From: Tricholomella constricta
Taxonomy: Eukaryota > Basidiomycota > Agaricomycetes > Agaricales > Lyophyllaceae
Length of the DNA stretch: 64,000 nucleotides
Assembly: GCA_013368375.1 (NCBI GenBank)
Contig: JAACJP010000019.1
Span: forward strand, 496,001 to 560,000
Direction: 5' to 3'
Below, one piece after another: positions 34,696 to 46,205 of this stretch (the stretch's first letter is position 1; each line of letters opens with the position of its first letter). The notes beneath the pieces were generated by a model that made no database searches, was not told the DNA's origin, and worked only from the letters and a program-made list of their open reading frames with translations. The position numbers and the translations under genes were made by a program.

Positions 34696-36147
34696 ATGCC
34701 CCCCGAACTCCCCCAAGAACTAATCATCCTAATCCTCTCCTCCCTCTTCCACGTGCACGACAAACCCACCCTCTCCTCCTGCTCCCTCGTCTGCAAAGCC
34801 TGGCTCTCCCTGAGCCGCACACACCTCTTCCACGATCTCACACTCAACAACCGCAACCATCCCCAGCTCCTCTCCTCCCCTCACGTACCCACCCTCTCGC
34901 CATACACCCGCAGACTCAAGATCGCAAACCTCAGTGTCCTCCCATCAGGTCCAGGGCTAGACCGATTCTCGGCGATCACCTCCCTGATGCTGCAATACAA
35001 TGCCCCAAGCAAAGACATGCTCCTCGCCTTGCCCCTTCTCTTCCCGGAGGTGAGGACCCTCTACTTGGACAGTGTGGGCTTTTCCACGTCTGCTGAGGCA
35101 TACACCCTCTTCTGCGCGTTCAAGCGCTTGGAGAACGTGTCGGTGTCCTGCATTTGGAACAGCAATACGCAGACGCAGAGGGAACCATTGTATTTCCCTC
35201 CAGGCGTGAGGAGGGTGGACGCGCTGGGCGGACTGTTTTTTTTTGAAAGTCCCAGTGCCGGCGTCGGTGAAAGGTGGTGGTTTGGGATACGGTGGGGGGT
35301 TGCGTGTGCTGAGGTTGTATGGCCTGTGCATACGGGATGCGGTTGCTATTGGCGCGCATTTGGGCGCCCTTGCGGGGGGGCTTGAGCATCTTGAATTGGG
35401 GTTTGTAGAGTATGACACCGCAGGTACGTACATACATACATATATATATATGCATGCTCCTCAACCCGCGAATTGGGGCCGCCTTGCAATTGCATCTTAT
35501 CAACTTGACGACAACACACCGTAACCTTGCTTCCTCTAGGATTCTTCCATGGCAAGATCGACCTCAGCCCCCACACCAACCTGCGCTCCTTCTCGCTCTT
35601 CCGGGCCCCGCCCAAACTCTTCCTCAGCGCCCTCCAATCCGGTGTGCCCTTACAGAAGCTGGAAGAAGCCATGTTGACGATGCACAGCATGCGAGACGAC
35701 GCCCAAATCATCCGCGTGCTCACCTCCTTCGACTGGGCCTCGCTCGATGCCTTAACGGGCGACGCCCTCTGTACCCCGCGTCTACACAACGTCACCCTGC
35801 GACTTGAAGGATCGATGCGGACGCGGGTGCATGGATGTGTGAAGGGGGGGATGAGGATGTCAGTGGGGAGGAATGTTCTGGAGTGCAGGTTTGTAAAAGG
35901 CTTGAGGGACGTGTGTGAATGGGAGGAACAGATGATGCAGGACCCGATTGAGATGCGTGGGATGGCGGCGAGGTATGGGAGTTGTTTTATGGATATGGTG
36001 AGTAGTGCGCGTGCCGTGGTTTTTTGGGAGGTTTGGACGGCTGATGATGATGATGGTGATGCGACGCGATGCGGGGATAGATCTCGTGAAGTGTGCCGAG
36101 CGGCGCTCCTCAAGACGTTGGACGTTAGACGTTGGGGCGGTTTGTAG
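34696..36147 (+). pseudogene. F-box gene type B, copy 3, one-base frameshift
   Basis: It starts MPPELPQELIILILSSLFHV, followed by LSSCSLVCKAWLSLSRTHLF, and matches copies 1 and 2 up to a T tract at 35236-35244. The tract has nine T here and eight in copy 1. After it the frame is lost, but similarity continues in the +1 frame (KVPVPASVKGG, LRVLRLYGL). An intron with a TATA microsatellite follows, then exon 35541 onward with FFHGKIDLSPHTNLRSF. Otherwise the sequence is highly conserved, so the lesion is recent, or an error in a homopolymer. If the true tract is eight T, this is an intact gene. Confidence 0.7.
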
Positions 36148-36412
36148 CTGGAGCTGGAGCTGGAAGGGGGCTGAGATGAGCTCGCAGGGGGCGTCGCCTA
36201 CTAGTACATGCAAATTGATTACCAACACATTTACTTCTGTGCCAACGACATCAAGAGACTGACTTTTTTTTCCCATTGCACACGGATGGTTTGTATAGGT
36301 GCCACCCCTTGCGTATAGGGAAGACAACTTGCAAACAAGTTCAATATGGTGTGTATAAACAGGAGCTAACTGTAGACACCGAGTACTACTCCGTGTCTTC
36401 CTCTTAAGGGTC

Positions 36413-38168
36413 TTAGTCTATGTCTGAGCTTTCCCCCGAGCTGTAGTCCTCCGTATCAAAACTAATACCCCTATCATGCAAGCCCCAGTGCACCTCCTTC
36501 ACGGCGGTATGAAATATTCTGGTGATTTCTCCGTCTATGCCCTTTCGAAGCAAAGATTTGGAAATGTACAGCTTTCGAAGCGGCACCCCACGCTTCCGCC
36601 GTTCCCGAAAGCACCTTGTGAGTTCAGTCGCCTCTCGAATTCTGCCTGAAAGATCGAGGTACTGCCCTCCCAGCACTAAAGTACGCAGAGCCTTGAACGA
36701 CAGCCTGCCAGGCTCTGCAAGCTCCTGACTGAATGGGAATGCATTATTGTTCTCCAGTCCACATTCTGGTAGCCCCTGCTTCAACACCCGCAAGATCTTG
36801 AAGAGAGCGCCTTCGACGCGAACGGTCTTCAACGACGACAAGTTCCCGAAATCGCCAAGGCACGCATCCCCTGAAAAATTTCCGGATAGGAACAAAGATT
36901 CGAGGCCCGCCATTGGTAGGGCTTGCCACACTGCGCGCAAAGGTGCGAGGGATGATGGACCATGGCACGAAAGTTGAATATTGATGTGCGGAGCATCGGC
37001 CGGAAGTTGTAAACGTGCTCCTGCTCCCCCCCAGCCTCTGAAGGCGAACCCAGCTGTTGGTACTTTGCACACTTGGACATATGCGATAGGACAAGCACGC
37101 GCGGCAAAAATAGCATCTAGGCGACGGAATCCTTCGAGGCGCCCTTTGTACATCGTTTTGATGTTTTGGGTTGTGGTGATGGGGTATTTCAGGCACGAGA
37201 GAAGCGCAGCGCAAGTGAGTGGATCGTAGGAGATGTCGAGACGACGTAAATAGGGAAGGTGCACGGTACGCCCAGGAGGCACTGATCCGGTAGGACCGAC
37301 CGACTCGGAACGGTGAGCTTTGTGTAATTCGAGGGCTTGGATATTCGGAAATGATTTGAGTATGATTATAAGCTCGTCGAGAGATAATCCATGTGGAACT
37401 TGATTGGTGTCTCGTATTTTGAGCGAAGTAATACCAGTGAGCAGAGGGAAGGTCTGGGGCACAATGCAGCCGATGAGCTCGAGGGTTCGAAGTCGTGGTG
37501 CATGACCTGTGAATAGATTGCCCGGCAGTTGTGAACGCTGGTGACTGGCGGATGATACAACGCTGAATGTTTCCAGAAGCGGAGCGGGTTGTGTCAGGCG
37601 GGGTAGAATGTGATCTATGTTTTGCCAAGCGCGCCGGGAGTAGCTCCCCAGTCTAAGCTCTCGAACCCGATACATCTCCTGGAGCACTTGCAAAAAACCT
37701 ACCGCCGACGATTTGGTCACGCTCGGAAAATAGATATCTAGCGGTACCGCGCCAGTACGAGAAAGAAGCACACTCATCCCTTCTAAGGACGTACATCTTA
37801 CACACCTCCACAATTTTGGGCACTCCAGAGCAACGCGGCGCCAGTGAGAGCATACAAACGAAGTCCTGATCCAACGAGATGATCCGTTGCGCAACATCGT
37901 AGCGGTCCAATCGAAAATCTCGGACAGAATCTCGGGGGGAAGACGTGCAGTGATGCTCAAGGAATTATGGCGTGTCTTCAGAGCGCGGATAGACGCTTCC
38001 AAAGAATCGATTTCGCGCCAGATTTGTTCGTAGGCCGCCTTCTTGACTTCAGGAGCGCTGTGGCAGGAGGCTCCGTGTGTGATGCCGGGGATGTGAGCGT
38101 TTGTGTCAATGATGGGTTGTCAAAGACTGCCAATAAAGATGTCCTCAAGTACCGCCCTTACCTTGCAT
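36413..38168 (-). CDS. F-box protein, type C, copy 1 (5' exon damaged)
   Basis: The main frame 38002-36413 is open for 529 residues: MEASIRALKTRHNSLSITAR, then LPPEILSEIFDWTA (F-box-like), SFVCSHWRRVALECPKLWR, then leucine-rich stretches such as LRTLELIGCIVPQTFPLLTG, ending in an acidic tail. In copies 2 and 3 the protein starts with a 7-nt exon (ATGCAAG) spliced to a leader. Here the ATGCAAG and donor exist (38168-38162), but the acceptor reads acacaaacg instead of cccacagacg, so the AG is gone. Translation may start at the in-frame ATG at 38002. Presumed SCF substrate adaptor. Confidence 0.72.
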
Positions 38169-38698
38169 TTCTATTTCGTTGCAGATGAGCTTGGCTTCAA
38201 TGTTTGTGGCTTTTCTTCACCCTGATGAGCTGACCGACCTCCTAGGTCGTTGAGAGAAAAGTGGACGCGGATGGGTGGAAGTGTCACGACCGTCCGACCG
38301 CGTGTTCAACGTTCAACACGCTAGTACCTGGCAACGTAACAAATTAAATCGTGACCTTCTCTCACACATTCGCCTCCGTCCTTTCACAGACGAACAATTC
38401 TAAACAGCCATACGATAAACAGGCGAATGAGTGATAAAGGAAGGTGCTACATCGATTAAAAACGTCGGCCGGATTCAAATAACAAAAGTGTGGTAGATGT
38501 TGTACAGACATTTGCGAAGGCTAATTACATACAACAGCTGAGGGGGGAGATATGCGCGGGGATACGAAGGCCAAGCCGGTCGAAAATTGCAATACAAGTC
38601 GAGGTCGATAATCGTTTTTTTTTCGCGAGACACGAAAAAATACTGCATGCAATAGCAAAAGCGCAAGCGCGGATAAAGAGAAGGAGAGAGCGAGAGAT
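38169..38698. other. Intergenic of the inverted unit
   Basis: Promoter side of the type C F-box gene and 3' side of the membrane-gene relic. It matches, inverted, 45487-46205 and 50779-51460, including a gaaaggacggag motif. No gene is seen. Confidence 0.5.
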
Positions 38699-39668
38699 TT
38701 AATATCTCCGGAGGACCATGCGGACGACGGCGCGGAGGGGCATAGTAGCGAGGTATCCAACGCGGGAGAGCACAAGCGACGTGAGGTTTGCGGGCTGTGC
38801 GAGGAGCGAGTACTTTGTAGTTTCTTCTTCGGGAATACTTTCGAGATGTATGGACGACGGTGACGGGAACGAGCGGAGCGAGTGCTTCGGGGATGGTGTA
38901 TAGGAAGCAGAGGCGTAGATGCTTCGCTGTGGAGGAGCTGTGAACATCCACGCAGGAAGGACTCTGGCGAGGAGCGATGGCGGAGCGTGGGGCGTGGCGT
39001 TGATCATCAGACCGACGTTCCCTTTCCCCTTCCCCTTAAGCCCATCTAGCGTCTGCTCCATCTCCTTCACTTTCGCCTCCTGCCGCTTCTCGTATTTCCG
39101 CTCATGTCGCTCGACCGTCCGATTGACCGCAGTCACAGGCTGGTCGACATCGTCGTATACCTCATCCCTCGCGTCTATGAGCCGAGACTTCGCCTTTGCG
39201 AGCGACCGCTCGAGGTGCTCGACGCGCTTGATCACGTCGGTCATCTGTGTACGCATGTCCTCCGCAGGAAGGTTGGGCGAGGGGTAGTGGATGCCGTCAT
39301 GTAGGTCGTTGGGACGCTGCTTGTAACGTTCTATAACGTGCGACCAAGCATGCCCGTCACGGTACAAGGACGAAAACGGTGGTGCTGAAAAACGAGACAG
39401 ATTCGTGGCCTATGACGGCGGCAGTGGCGTAGCGCAAGAAAATGGCGCCAAGGAAGGGCAAGGCAGCGGTAAGAGCAAGGAAAAAGAGTTCGAGAACGCG
39501 TAGCTCGAACGTGGCAATCTGCATATACTTCTCTTCAGCATTTGATGGAGGGATATTTGCGTGCCGACATGGACGAGCTTTGCGGTAGAGATCCCATGAA
39601 ACTAAGGTTTCGGACATCAGCATAGACTTCGGTAAAGTGAAGATTTGAATGGACAGACTTTCTATGAT
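38699..39668 (-). pseudogene. Conserved membrane protein, truncated inverted copy
   Basis: Matches exon 2 of the gene at 44002-45486, from SWDLYRKARP to the shared C-terminus MPLRAVVRMVLRRY. The frame breaks near 39360: FFSTTVFVLVP stops, and AWSHVIERYKQR continues in another frame. Exon 1 is missing and replaced by a STE3 receptor fragment joined at about 39668/39669. The C-terminal 220 codons are still open. Confidence 0.8.
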
Positions 39669-40170
39669 CTGCGGTCAGGGCGGTCTCTATACCGGCGAGC
39701 ATCATGAGACGAAGGTATCGATTGGTGCTGAGGTTGCTGTTGCTCGACAGAAGCTCCTTGAACTGGACCTGGCGTCTGGCGAAGGCACCAATGCTTAGGA
39801 GTGGAATTGCAAGGTTAGCGATATGAAAATGGAGTACAGAAAGGGTGCATACTTGAGTAGACGGCAGAAACACATCCGATGGCAACAGGGGGGAATAGAA
39901 ACGAGCGCAATGCCAGCAGGTGTCATGTAGGGGGAGGAGTAGCAACCGATGTCTTCGAAGATATCGAACCGATGACCTTGCGGGATGTACTCTGGAGAGA
40001 ACATTGAAAACATTAAATTCAATTCCGAAAATAAGGGGGGGCTCGACATACGAAGGATTATCTCCAGGATTGGCAGACCCAAACCGATTTGCGAGATCCA
40101 CCATTAATGCGCGTCGCTTCTCGGCTCTAGTGACGGTGACCGACCGCACAGATGCGATGTGATATTTGAT
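39669..40170 (-). pseudogene. STE3: STE3-type pheromone receptor fragment
   Basis: Minus-strand reading gives HIASVRSVTVTRAEKRRALM, then VDLA, a one-base frame change, GLGLPILEIIL, a GT-AG intron, and QYIPQGHRFDIFEDIGCY. After a second frame change near 39890-39900 come PVAIGCVSAVYS, another intron, and SIGAFARRQVQFKELLSSN followed by RYLRLMMLAGIETALT. This is the middle of a fungal seven-helix a-factor-type receptor (loop before TM4 to TM6 region). QGHRFDI and GCY are family-typical, and the introns are still recognisable. Both ends are abrupt: RPN9 sequence above 40170 and the membrane gene below 39669. It cannot make a receptor. Confidence 0.85.
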
Positions 40171-40620
40171 TTCGGAAGGTCATCGTCCGATTATCCGCTT
40201 TCCGTTTGTAGACCGACTCGATGAGAACCATGAGACAAATTTTCTGGTGCAAGAATGTGGAGTTTTCCTGCGAGATGGGCTGTATGGCGTACATGACCAT
40301 CAGATATGTTCGTGCGCATGTAACAATCTTACGCACCTCTTTGGAAAACAGTGGGAAAGAGCCTCGAGTTTCTTGATATGGCCCTCTTCAAATGTAAAGA
40401 GTAGCTTCTTGATTCACTCGTGTCGACCAGCGCGTCCAGTATCGGGATTCGGGTGCATGAGCAATATAGCACACCAGTAAATTCAAAAGAGATGGGCAAG
40501 TTGGGCTGATGACACTCACGAGTTCACCGGAGTCGAATATATAGTGTCTCCAAGGAACGTCTCCAAGGAACGCTGATATGCCTAAGTCGTGTGCCCGCAC
40601 CAGCCGCTTGAAGGGCAATG
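40171..40620 (-). pseudogene. RPN9: RPN9 fragment (inverted copy)
   Basis: Frames on the minus strand match RPN9 exons 4-6: RAHDLGISAFLGD, then the LMHPILDAL-equivalent region in altered form, and QKICLMVLIESVYKRKADN followed by RTMTF. It ends exactly after accttccgaa, the same point at which the copy at 48745-49929 ends. A 13-bp direct repeat (gtctccaaggaac) interrupts it near 40546-40571. Not functional. Confidence 0.78.
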
Positions 40621-40764
40621 GAAACAGTCAAAGATAAGCGTGTGAAAGTCGATGTGCATTTTAAAGCCCGCGATCGTTGATTTGCCTTACTTCTCAAGCC
40701 CTCGTCTCGTCGTACAATGTGAGATACTTAACAATTCCGCTAAAGCGCGCGCGCGCATCAAGAT

Positions 40765-41948
40765 TCAAAACTTCAAGCATTCCACCAAGACAGCCACCGT
40801 CCGCTCAGGCTCCTCCCACACAAACTAAATTTATAGAACCAACATTCCAATGAGATGAGATCCACACAACACACTCCAAAAAAAAAAAAAGACTCGCAGC
40901 ACTCACAAAATGATTAGCACCCTCCAGCGCCTCAACCCGAATCCCACCCATTCTCTCCTCCAAACTCCACGCAGCGAACACACAGTTCCACGGACTAGCC
41001 TCCCCATAGACGAGGCTTATACTCGGGGCACCCCACGCCTCACGCACCCCGGGATCAAACAAAGCCTTCTCCGTCTGCGCCGCCAGGACCCCACCAAACT
41101 CCGCCGACAAGCTACTGTCGTACGTGGCACCCGACGCAGCGGTGACGGCCTGAAGCTCCTCCGGGGTCATGCTCTCCACCGTCGGCAGTTTCGACGGGTC
41201 AATATCGCGCTGTGCCAGGTTCGAGAATTCCCGAGAGGGGCCATGTCGGAAGTAGCTCGAGCACCATTTAGTGAACGCAGCGCCGCGCGCTTCGGGGGGG
41301 ATATCCTTGTCCTGCAAGGGGTGATATGTATTGGGCGGGCTGGGGATGCCGAGGAGCTGGGATGGTGGATCTTTTAAGATGGTTGTTATCAAAGTCGGAA
41401 CGGCGGGAGACGAGAAGGATATGGAACGGTATAGTGACCTACCCAACAAGAAGAAATGTTTAACACAAGTCCTCAGCCTCCCCCGCATGGTTCCCGGCAT
41501 CTCGTGGATCGAAGCGAGGCAGGCGATGAGGAAGGCATTGCCCATGGACCAGCCTGCGATGGCCACTTTCTGGGGGAGCAGCAGCTCCTGGATGAGGCCG
41601 TCGATGAAGAGAGCGATGTCGAGCCCTTGCTGGTGCAGAAACGCCGCGCGCTCCGCCTCAGATCCCTCTGCGATCGTGTTTTGCTCCTCTGACGAATATG
41701 GCGTGGACCAGGGGTACCCACGCCTGTTGAAGCAGATGAGGCGCAGGCCGCGGGAGCGCGCGGGGGTGGCGAGGCGTTGGAATATGCCTGGTGTGTAGGT
41801 TACTGAGCACGATGTAAGTGCTGTACGGCAATGGGAGTTAATTACTGCTGTGGAATGTGTGCCCGTGGATAAAGAAGATCGTCGTGTATTCTGCGTCTGG
41901 TGGAGGTCCGCTGTCCGTGTAGAAGAAATTGACGGGCTGGGTTGACAT
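40765..41948 (-). CDS. Alpha/beta-hydrolase, intact
   Basis: Exons 41948-41846, 41787-41443, 41370-40907 and 40824-40765 give 323 residues. FIHGHTFHSSIF carries the HG oxyanion-hole motif. RGLRLICFNRRGYPWS is the strand and loop usual before the nucleophile. VAIAGWSMGNAFLIA has the GxSxG nucleophile elbow, and EGANHFF near the C-terminus supplies the catalytic His. The acid residue is not assigned. There is no signal peptide, so it is probably cytosolic. Substrate unknown; the fold covers esterases, epoxide hydrolases and C-C hydrolases. The dead copy at 31098-32275 beside another type A F-box gene shows that hydrolase and F-box were copied as one block. Confidence 0.8.
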
Positions 41949-42347
41949 TATGCCTTGCGATGAGTGTGAAGATGACGAGGTCATGTACATGATGGCTGAA
42001 TAAGGAATTCAGGGTCACATGCAAGGCGCCACACAGGCCAGGCTGGCGTGCTGTAGAAGATCTTTACGCACAGAGCGGAACATGAGAATTAAGTTGTAAC
42101 CATCCACGATGCTGGTCAATCAGCACGATATCTTAAGCCACAAAGGAGAGGTCCTGAAAAAATGTCTTCTAGACGCGATCTTAAGTGATAGATTATTTAT
42201 CGCTCATGTGGACGAGCTACACGTTGGAGGTAAGTAAGGTGCACGATATTTCGGGGGAGTGTCCTACAGATGTTCAGTATCCAAGTCAGTTCACAACCCC
42301 ATGTCCAAAACGAAAGTCACGCACCCACACAACCAACGCTTCCTCTC
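41949..42347. other. Spacer between hydrolase and type A F-box gene
   Basis: About 42176-42340 is nearly identical to 32275-32460, the matching spacer of the other block. About 41950-42175 is extra here and has no counterpart there. No gene is seen. Confidence 0.6.
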
Positions 42348-43555
42348 TCAGGCCGACACCAGCTCTCCCCACGAACGCCACGCCAGCGGTCCCCTCATGC
42401 TGTTATTTACTTTCGAAATCCTTGCCTTCTCCGACACGAACCTCACCATCCCCGCCGCTCCCGCCAGCGGCACAAACCTAGTCTCCAACATCTCTTGATT
42501 GACTAACGAAACGATATTTCGTGCATATACGCGCACCGTAAAATCCATCAGGCGGAACGCTGTGGAGGGCGCAGTGATGAGGTGGTCGAGCTCGCGCCAG
42601 TCGAGGAGATCGAGGTTCGGGATGTTGTGTTCGCCCTCGTAGATGGTGAGGATGAGGTGCTGGAGCTGCGTGTGCCTGGTGTGTGTGAGGAGGAGGCGGT
42701 AGAGAAGCTTGGGCCAGCCGTTGACGAGCGTGAAGGAGCGCAGGTTCACGCTGTGGTCCAGGTCGATGCTCTCCGCCAGGAGGTCTACGCAAACGACGGA
42801 AGTGGTCAGTGGAGCTTTTTTGAGTTAGATTTGGGAATGACTGGCGGACCTGCGTGGTTGTGATCCCAGAGGTCGAGCATGAGGTGCTGCAGAGAGCCGC
42901 CGAGGCCTTTGATAGCGGTCCCAATGGACGTCACGTGTGGGTCTCCGACGCTGGAGAGGCGGACTGTGGATAGAGGGGGCAGAGAATCCAGCGCATTAAA
43001 CCAGTCGAGAAAAACGTGAAGTCTCAACGAGAGGATATTGAGGGTGTGCAGGCGCGGAGGTAGTCGAAGTTCGGCCGGAGGCTGGTCTATCTCTTGGTTC
43101 CAATGGCACATAGAGTGCGTGAGTGTCTCCAAGTTTGGCAGGGCACAGACCAGCTGCACCATATGCGCGAACGAATCGAAGGGGACTTTGTTTAGTTCAA
43201 GCAGGGTGATTCTCGAAAAGAGAAGTGGTATCCTGGTCAACATGTCTGCATTTGGAGTCGAGCCAAGCAAATAGAACGAGTTGATAGATGAGAAGTGCTC
43301 GATCCCCGGAGGAAGGAAATCCTTGTTGGTAAGCATAAGCCGGCGAGCGGCCACAGCGAACATCGATGGGGGCGGCAGGGCCAGTATGTCGTCGCAGTGT
43401 TCGTGGCCGAGGACTATGTCCTTGAAGAGGTGATAGCGGCTACTCGCCATCCATGCCTTGCAAACAAAGCAGCACGCTGAGAGAGCGGCTCGATCGTCGT
43501 GTAGGTGGTCGATGATGCAGTCAATGAGCTCGTGTGGGAGCCGTACGTCAGTCAT
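42348..43555 (-). CDS. F-box protein, type A, copy 3
   Basis: Exons 43555-42850 and 42784-42348. It starts MTDVRLPHELIDCIIDHL, then LSACCFVCKAWMASSRYHLF (F-box), with leucine-rich segments (LPPRLHTLNILSLRLHVF, LRSFTLVNGWPKLLYRLLLT) and the shared end SWGELVSA. The splice joins DHNHA to DLLAESIDLDHSV. All frames are open. Highly similar to copy 2, so the duplication is recent or kept similar by conversion. Presumed SCF adaptor; target unknown. Confidence 0.8.
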
Positions 43556-44001
43556 CGTCAATGGGTCGCTCTGGATTGACAAGTGTGATATTTGAAGGAT
43601 TTTACGCGTCGGTGAATATTGTGGATGGAGAGAGAAATGATTAGAAAGTGAACATCAAGACGTGGAACGCTCAGTGGTTATAGCGTACACTGACACGACA
43701 CTTAAGCAAGGCGCTCGACTGTCAACACGATATGTTCAGTGCTCGGCTTTGATGATCGAGAGACCCTGTGGGAACTCAAGTGACGCCGCCCAAGATTGCT
43801 TGTACAGTGCTTAATTTCAACCTTGATATCGGGGAAAGGTGGATAGGAGTAACTGATGTCGGCGCGGGACTTGGGAGTTGTTGCTTGTTGAATTCCAAGG
43901 CTTCCACGTGACCGTAATTGAATTACCGATTCCGCGCCGAAGTCGCCTGTTTTCTTCATGCAACGGCCATATCCTTTTCCGTCCATACCTCGCTAGCTAG
44001 A
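43556..44001. other. Divergent promoter region
   Basis: Between the minus-strand F-box gene and the plus-strand membrane gene. No coding exon or repeat is recognised. Confidence 0.5.
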
Positions 44002-45486
44002 ATGGCGACCAAGACCTCCTCCGTGCAGACAAGTCAGCCTCTTCGTCGCAGAATGAACGTACTCGACGGCAAGTCGCACACGACGCATGCAATTACCCTC
44101 AATGGAGCGTCCGGAAGTGTTACCTCGTCAGATTCAACCAAGGATTTTTCTGCTGCTTCGGATATCGAGGAAAGTTTTATTGCAAAAGGGAAGCACAGGC
44201 GGCCGGTTCCGATAGACGATGACTCTGAATTTGGACACAGCGAAGACGATGGGGAGGGAGTTGGAGACCGGGAGGACGTGAAGGAGCCTCAGAATCCCCG
44301 CAAACAGAGCCCGCCACTTGCTTCTATCAACACGACTAATTTACCGCCAAACGACCGCTCCTCGTCAAGTCCAATGTCGCCTAATACACGCGCGTGGTAC
44401 GAGTTCGATCTGGCCGTTGTAGTGGCGCTCGTCTCTCCGATCGGAAACTGGCTCACTGGTGGCGACTACATCAAGAATGTGTTCCTTATCATCCTGCTCA
44501 TCTTTTACCTTCACCAGATCATAGAAAGTCTGTTCATTCAATCTTCACTTTACCGAAGTCTTTGCTGACGTCTGAACCCCTTAGTTCCATGGGAGCTCTA
44601 CCGCAAATCTCGTCCACGCCGACGCGCCTCAAATATCCCTCCATCCAATGCTGAAGACAAATATAAGCAAATTGCCACGTCCGAGCTACGCGCCCTCGAA
44701 TTCTTTTTCCTTACTCTTACCGCTGCCTCGCCCTTCCTTGGTGCCATTTTCTTGCGCTACGCCACTGCCGCCGTCATAGGCCACGAATCCGTCTCCTGGT
44801 TCAGCACCACCCTTTTCGTCCTTGCAACGGGCATGCGGCCTTGGTCGCATGTTATCGAACGATTCAAGCAGCGCACCAACGACCTACATGATGTCATCCA
44901 CTACCCCTCGCCCGACATTTCTGCGGAGGACATGCATGCGCAGATGGCCGACATGGTCAAGCGCGTCGAGCACCTCGAGCGGTCGCTCGCCAAGGCGAAG
45001 TCTCGGCTCATAGACGCGACGGATGAGGTATATGACTATGTCGACGAGGCTGTGACTGCGGTCGATCGGACGGTCAAGCGACATGAGCGGAAATACGAGA
45101 AGCAGGAGGCGAAAGTGAAGGAGATGGAGCAGACGCTGGATGGGCTCAAGGGGAAAGGGAAGGGGAAGGCCGGCCTGACGATCAACACCACGCCCTACGC
45201 TTCGCCATCGCTCCTCGCCAGAGTCCTTCCTGCGTGGATGTTTACAGCTCCTCCACAGCGAAGCATCTACGCCTCTGCTTCCTATACACCATCCCCGAAG
45301 CATTCGCTCCGCTCGTTCCCGTCATCGTCGTCCATACAGCTCGAAACGATCCCTGAAGAAGAAACTACAAAGTACTCGCTCCTCGCACAGCCCGCAAACC
45401 TCACGTCGCTCGTGCTCTCCCGCGTTGGATACCTCGCTACTATGCCCCTCCGCGCCGTCGTCCGCATGGTCCTCCGGAGATATTAA
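44002..45486 (+). CDS. Conserved fungal membrane protein with coiled coil
   Basis: Exons 44002-44527 and 44585-45486 give 475 residues. The N-terminal 130 residues are polar and acidic. Hydrophobic segments follow: FDLAVVVALVSPIGNWLTGG, VFLIILLIFYLHQII (just before the splice), FFFLTLTAASPFLGAIFLRY and WFSTTLFVLATGM. After WSHVIERFKQRTNDLHDVIH comes a coiled coil rich in Glu and Lys (residues about 300-370) and a C-terminus ending MVLRRY. I know this only as a conserved fungal protein of unknown role. The spliced junction reads HQIIEIPWELYRKSRP. This is the only complete copy; truncated copies lie at 38699-39668 and 49930-50778. It heads a repeated unit of membrane gene, type C F-box and RPN9. 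Confidence 0.78.
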
Positions 45487-46205
45487 ATCTCTGGCTCTCA
45501 GAGATCCTTCTCTTTATCCGCGCTTGCGCTTTTGCTATTGCATGCAGTATTTTTTCGTGTCTCGACAAAACACGATTATCGACCTCGACTCAAATTGCAT
45601 TTTACCCCTCGACCGGCTTGGCCTTCGTATTATTCCCGCGCATATCTCCCCCTCTCAGCTGTTGTATGTACTTAGCCCTTCGCACTTGTTTGTACAACAT
45701 CTACTACACTTTTGGTATTTGAACTTGGCCGACGCCTTTAATCGATGTAGCAGCTTCCTGTATCACCCATTCGCCTGTTTATCGTATTATCATTTAAAAT
45801 TATTTCGTCTGTGAAAGGACGGAGACGAGTGTGTGGTCACTTCATTAAATGTGCCCGCTCGCTAGGCACTCATCTGTTTATTTTCCCCATTCTCCTCTCC
45901 CATTTTGATTTTATATATTTAATCGCATCGCGACCTGGAGGCCTGGCGACTAGCGCCTGACCTTCCACGCCCAACACGTACAGTGAATCAACACGCCGAG
46001 AACAAGGAGAGAACATGTAAATCAAGGGAGTAAGTACAAAGAGAAGGTCACGATTTGTTACGATGATACGCGTGTTGAACGCGCGGTCGGGCGAGGACGG
46101 TCGTGACACTTGCACCCATCCGCGTCTAATTTCCCCTTGAACAACCTAGGAGGTCGTTCAACTCAAGTCGACGGTTCAACGTGAAACAAAGCCAGTGATA
46201 CAGAA
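45487..46205. other. Spacer, membrane gene to type C F-box gene
   Basis: Conserved in the other two units (38169-38698 inverted; 50779-51460), including gaaaggacgga and an aacaacctaggag block about 60 bp before the F-box start. No gene is seen. Confidence 0.55.
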
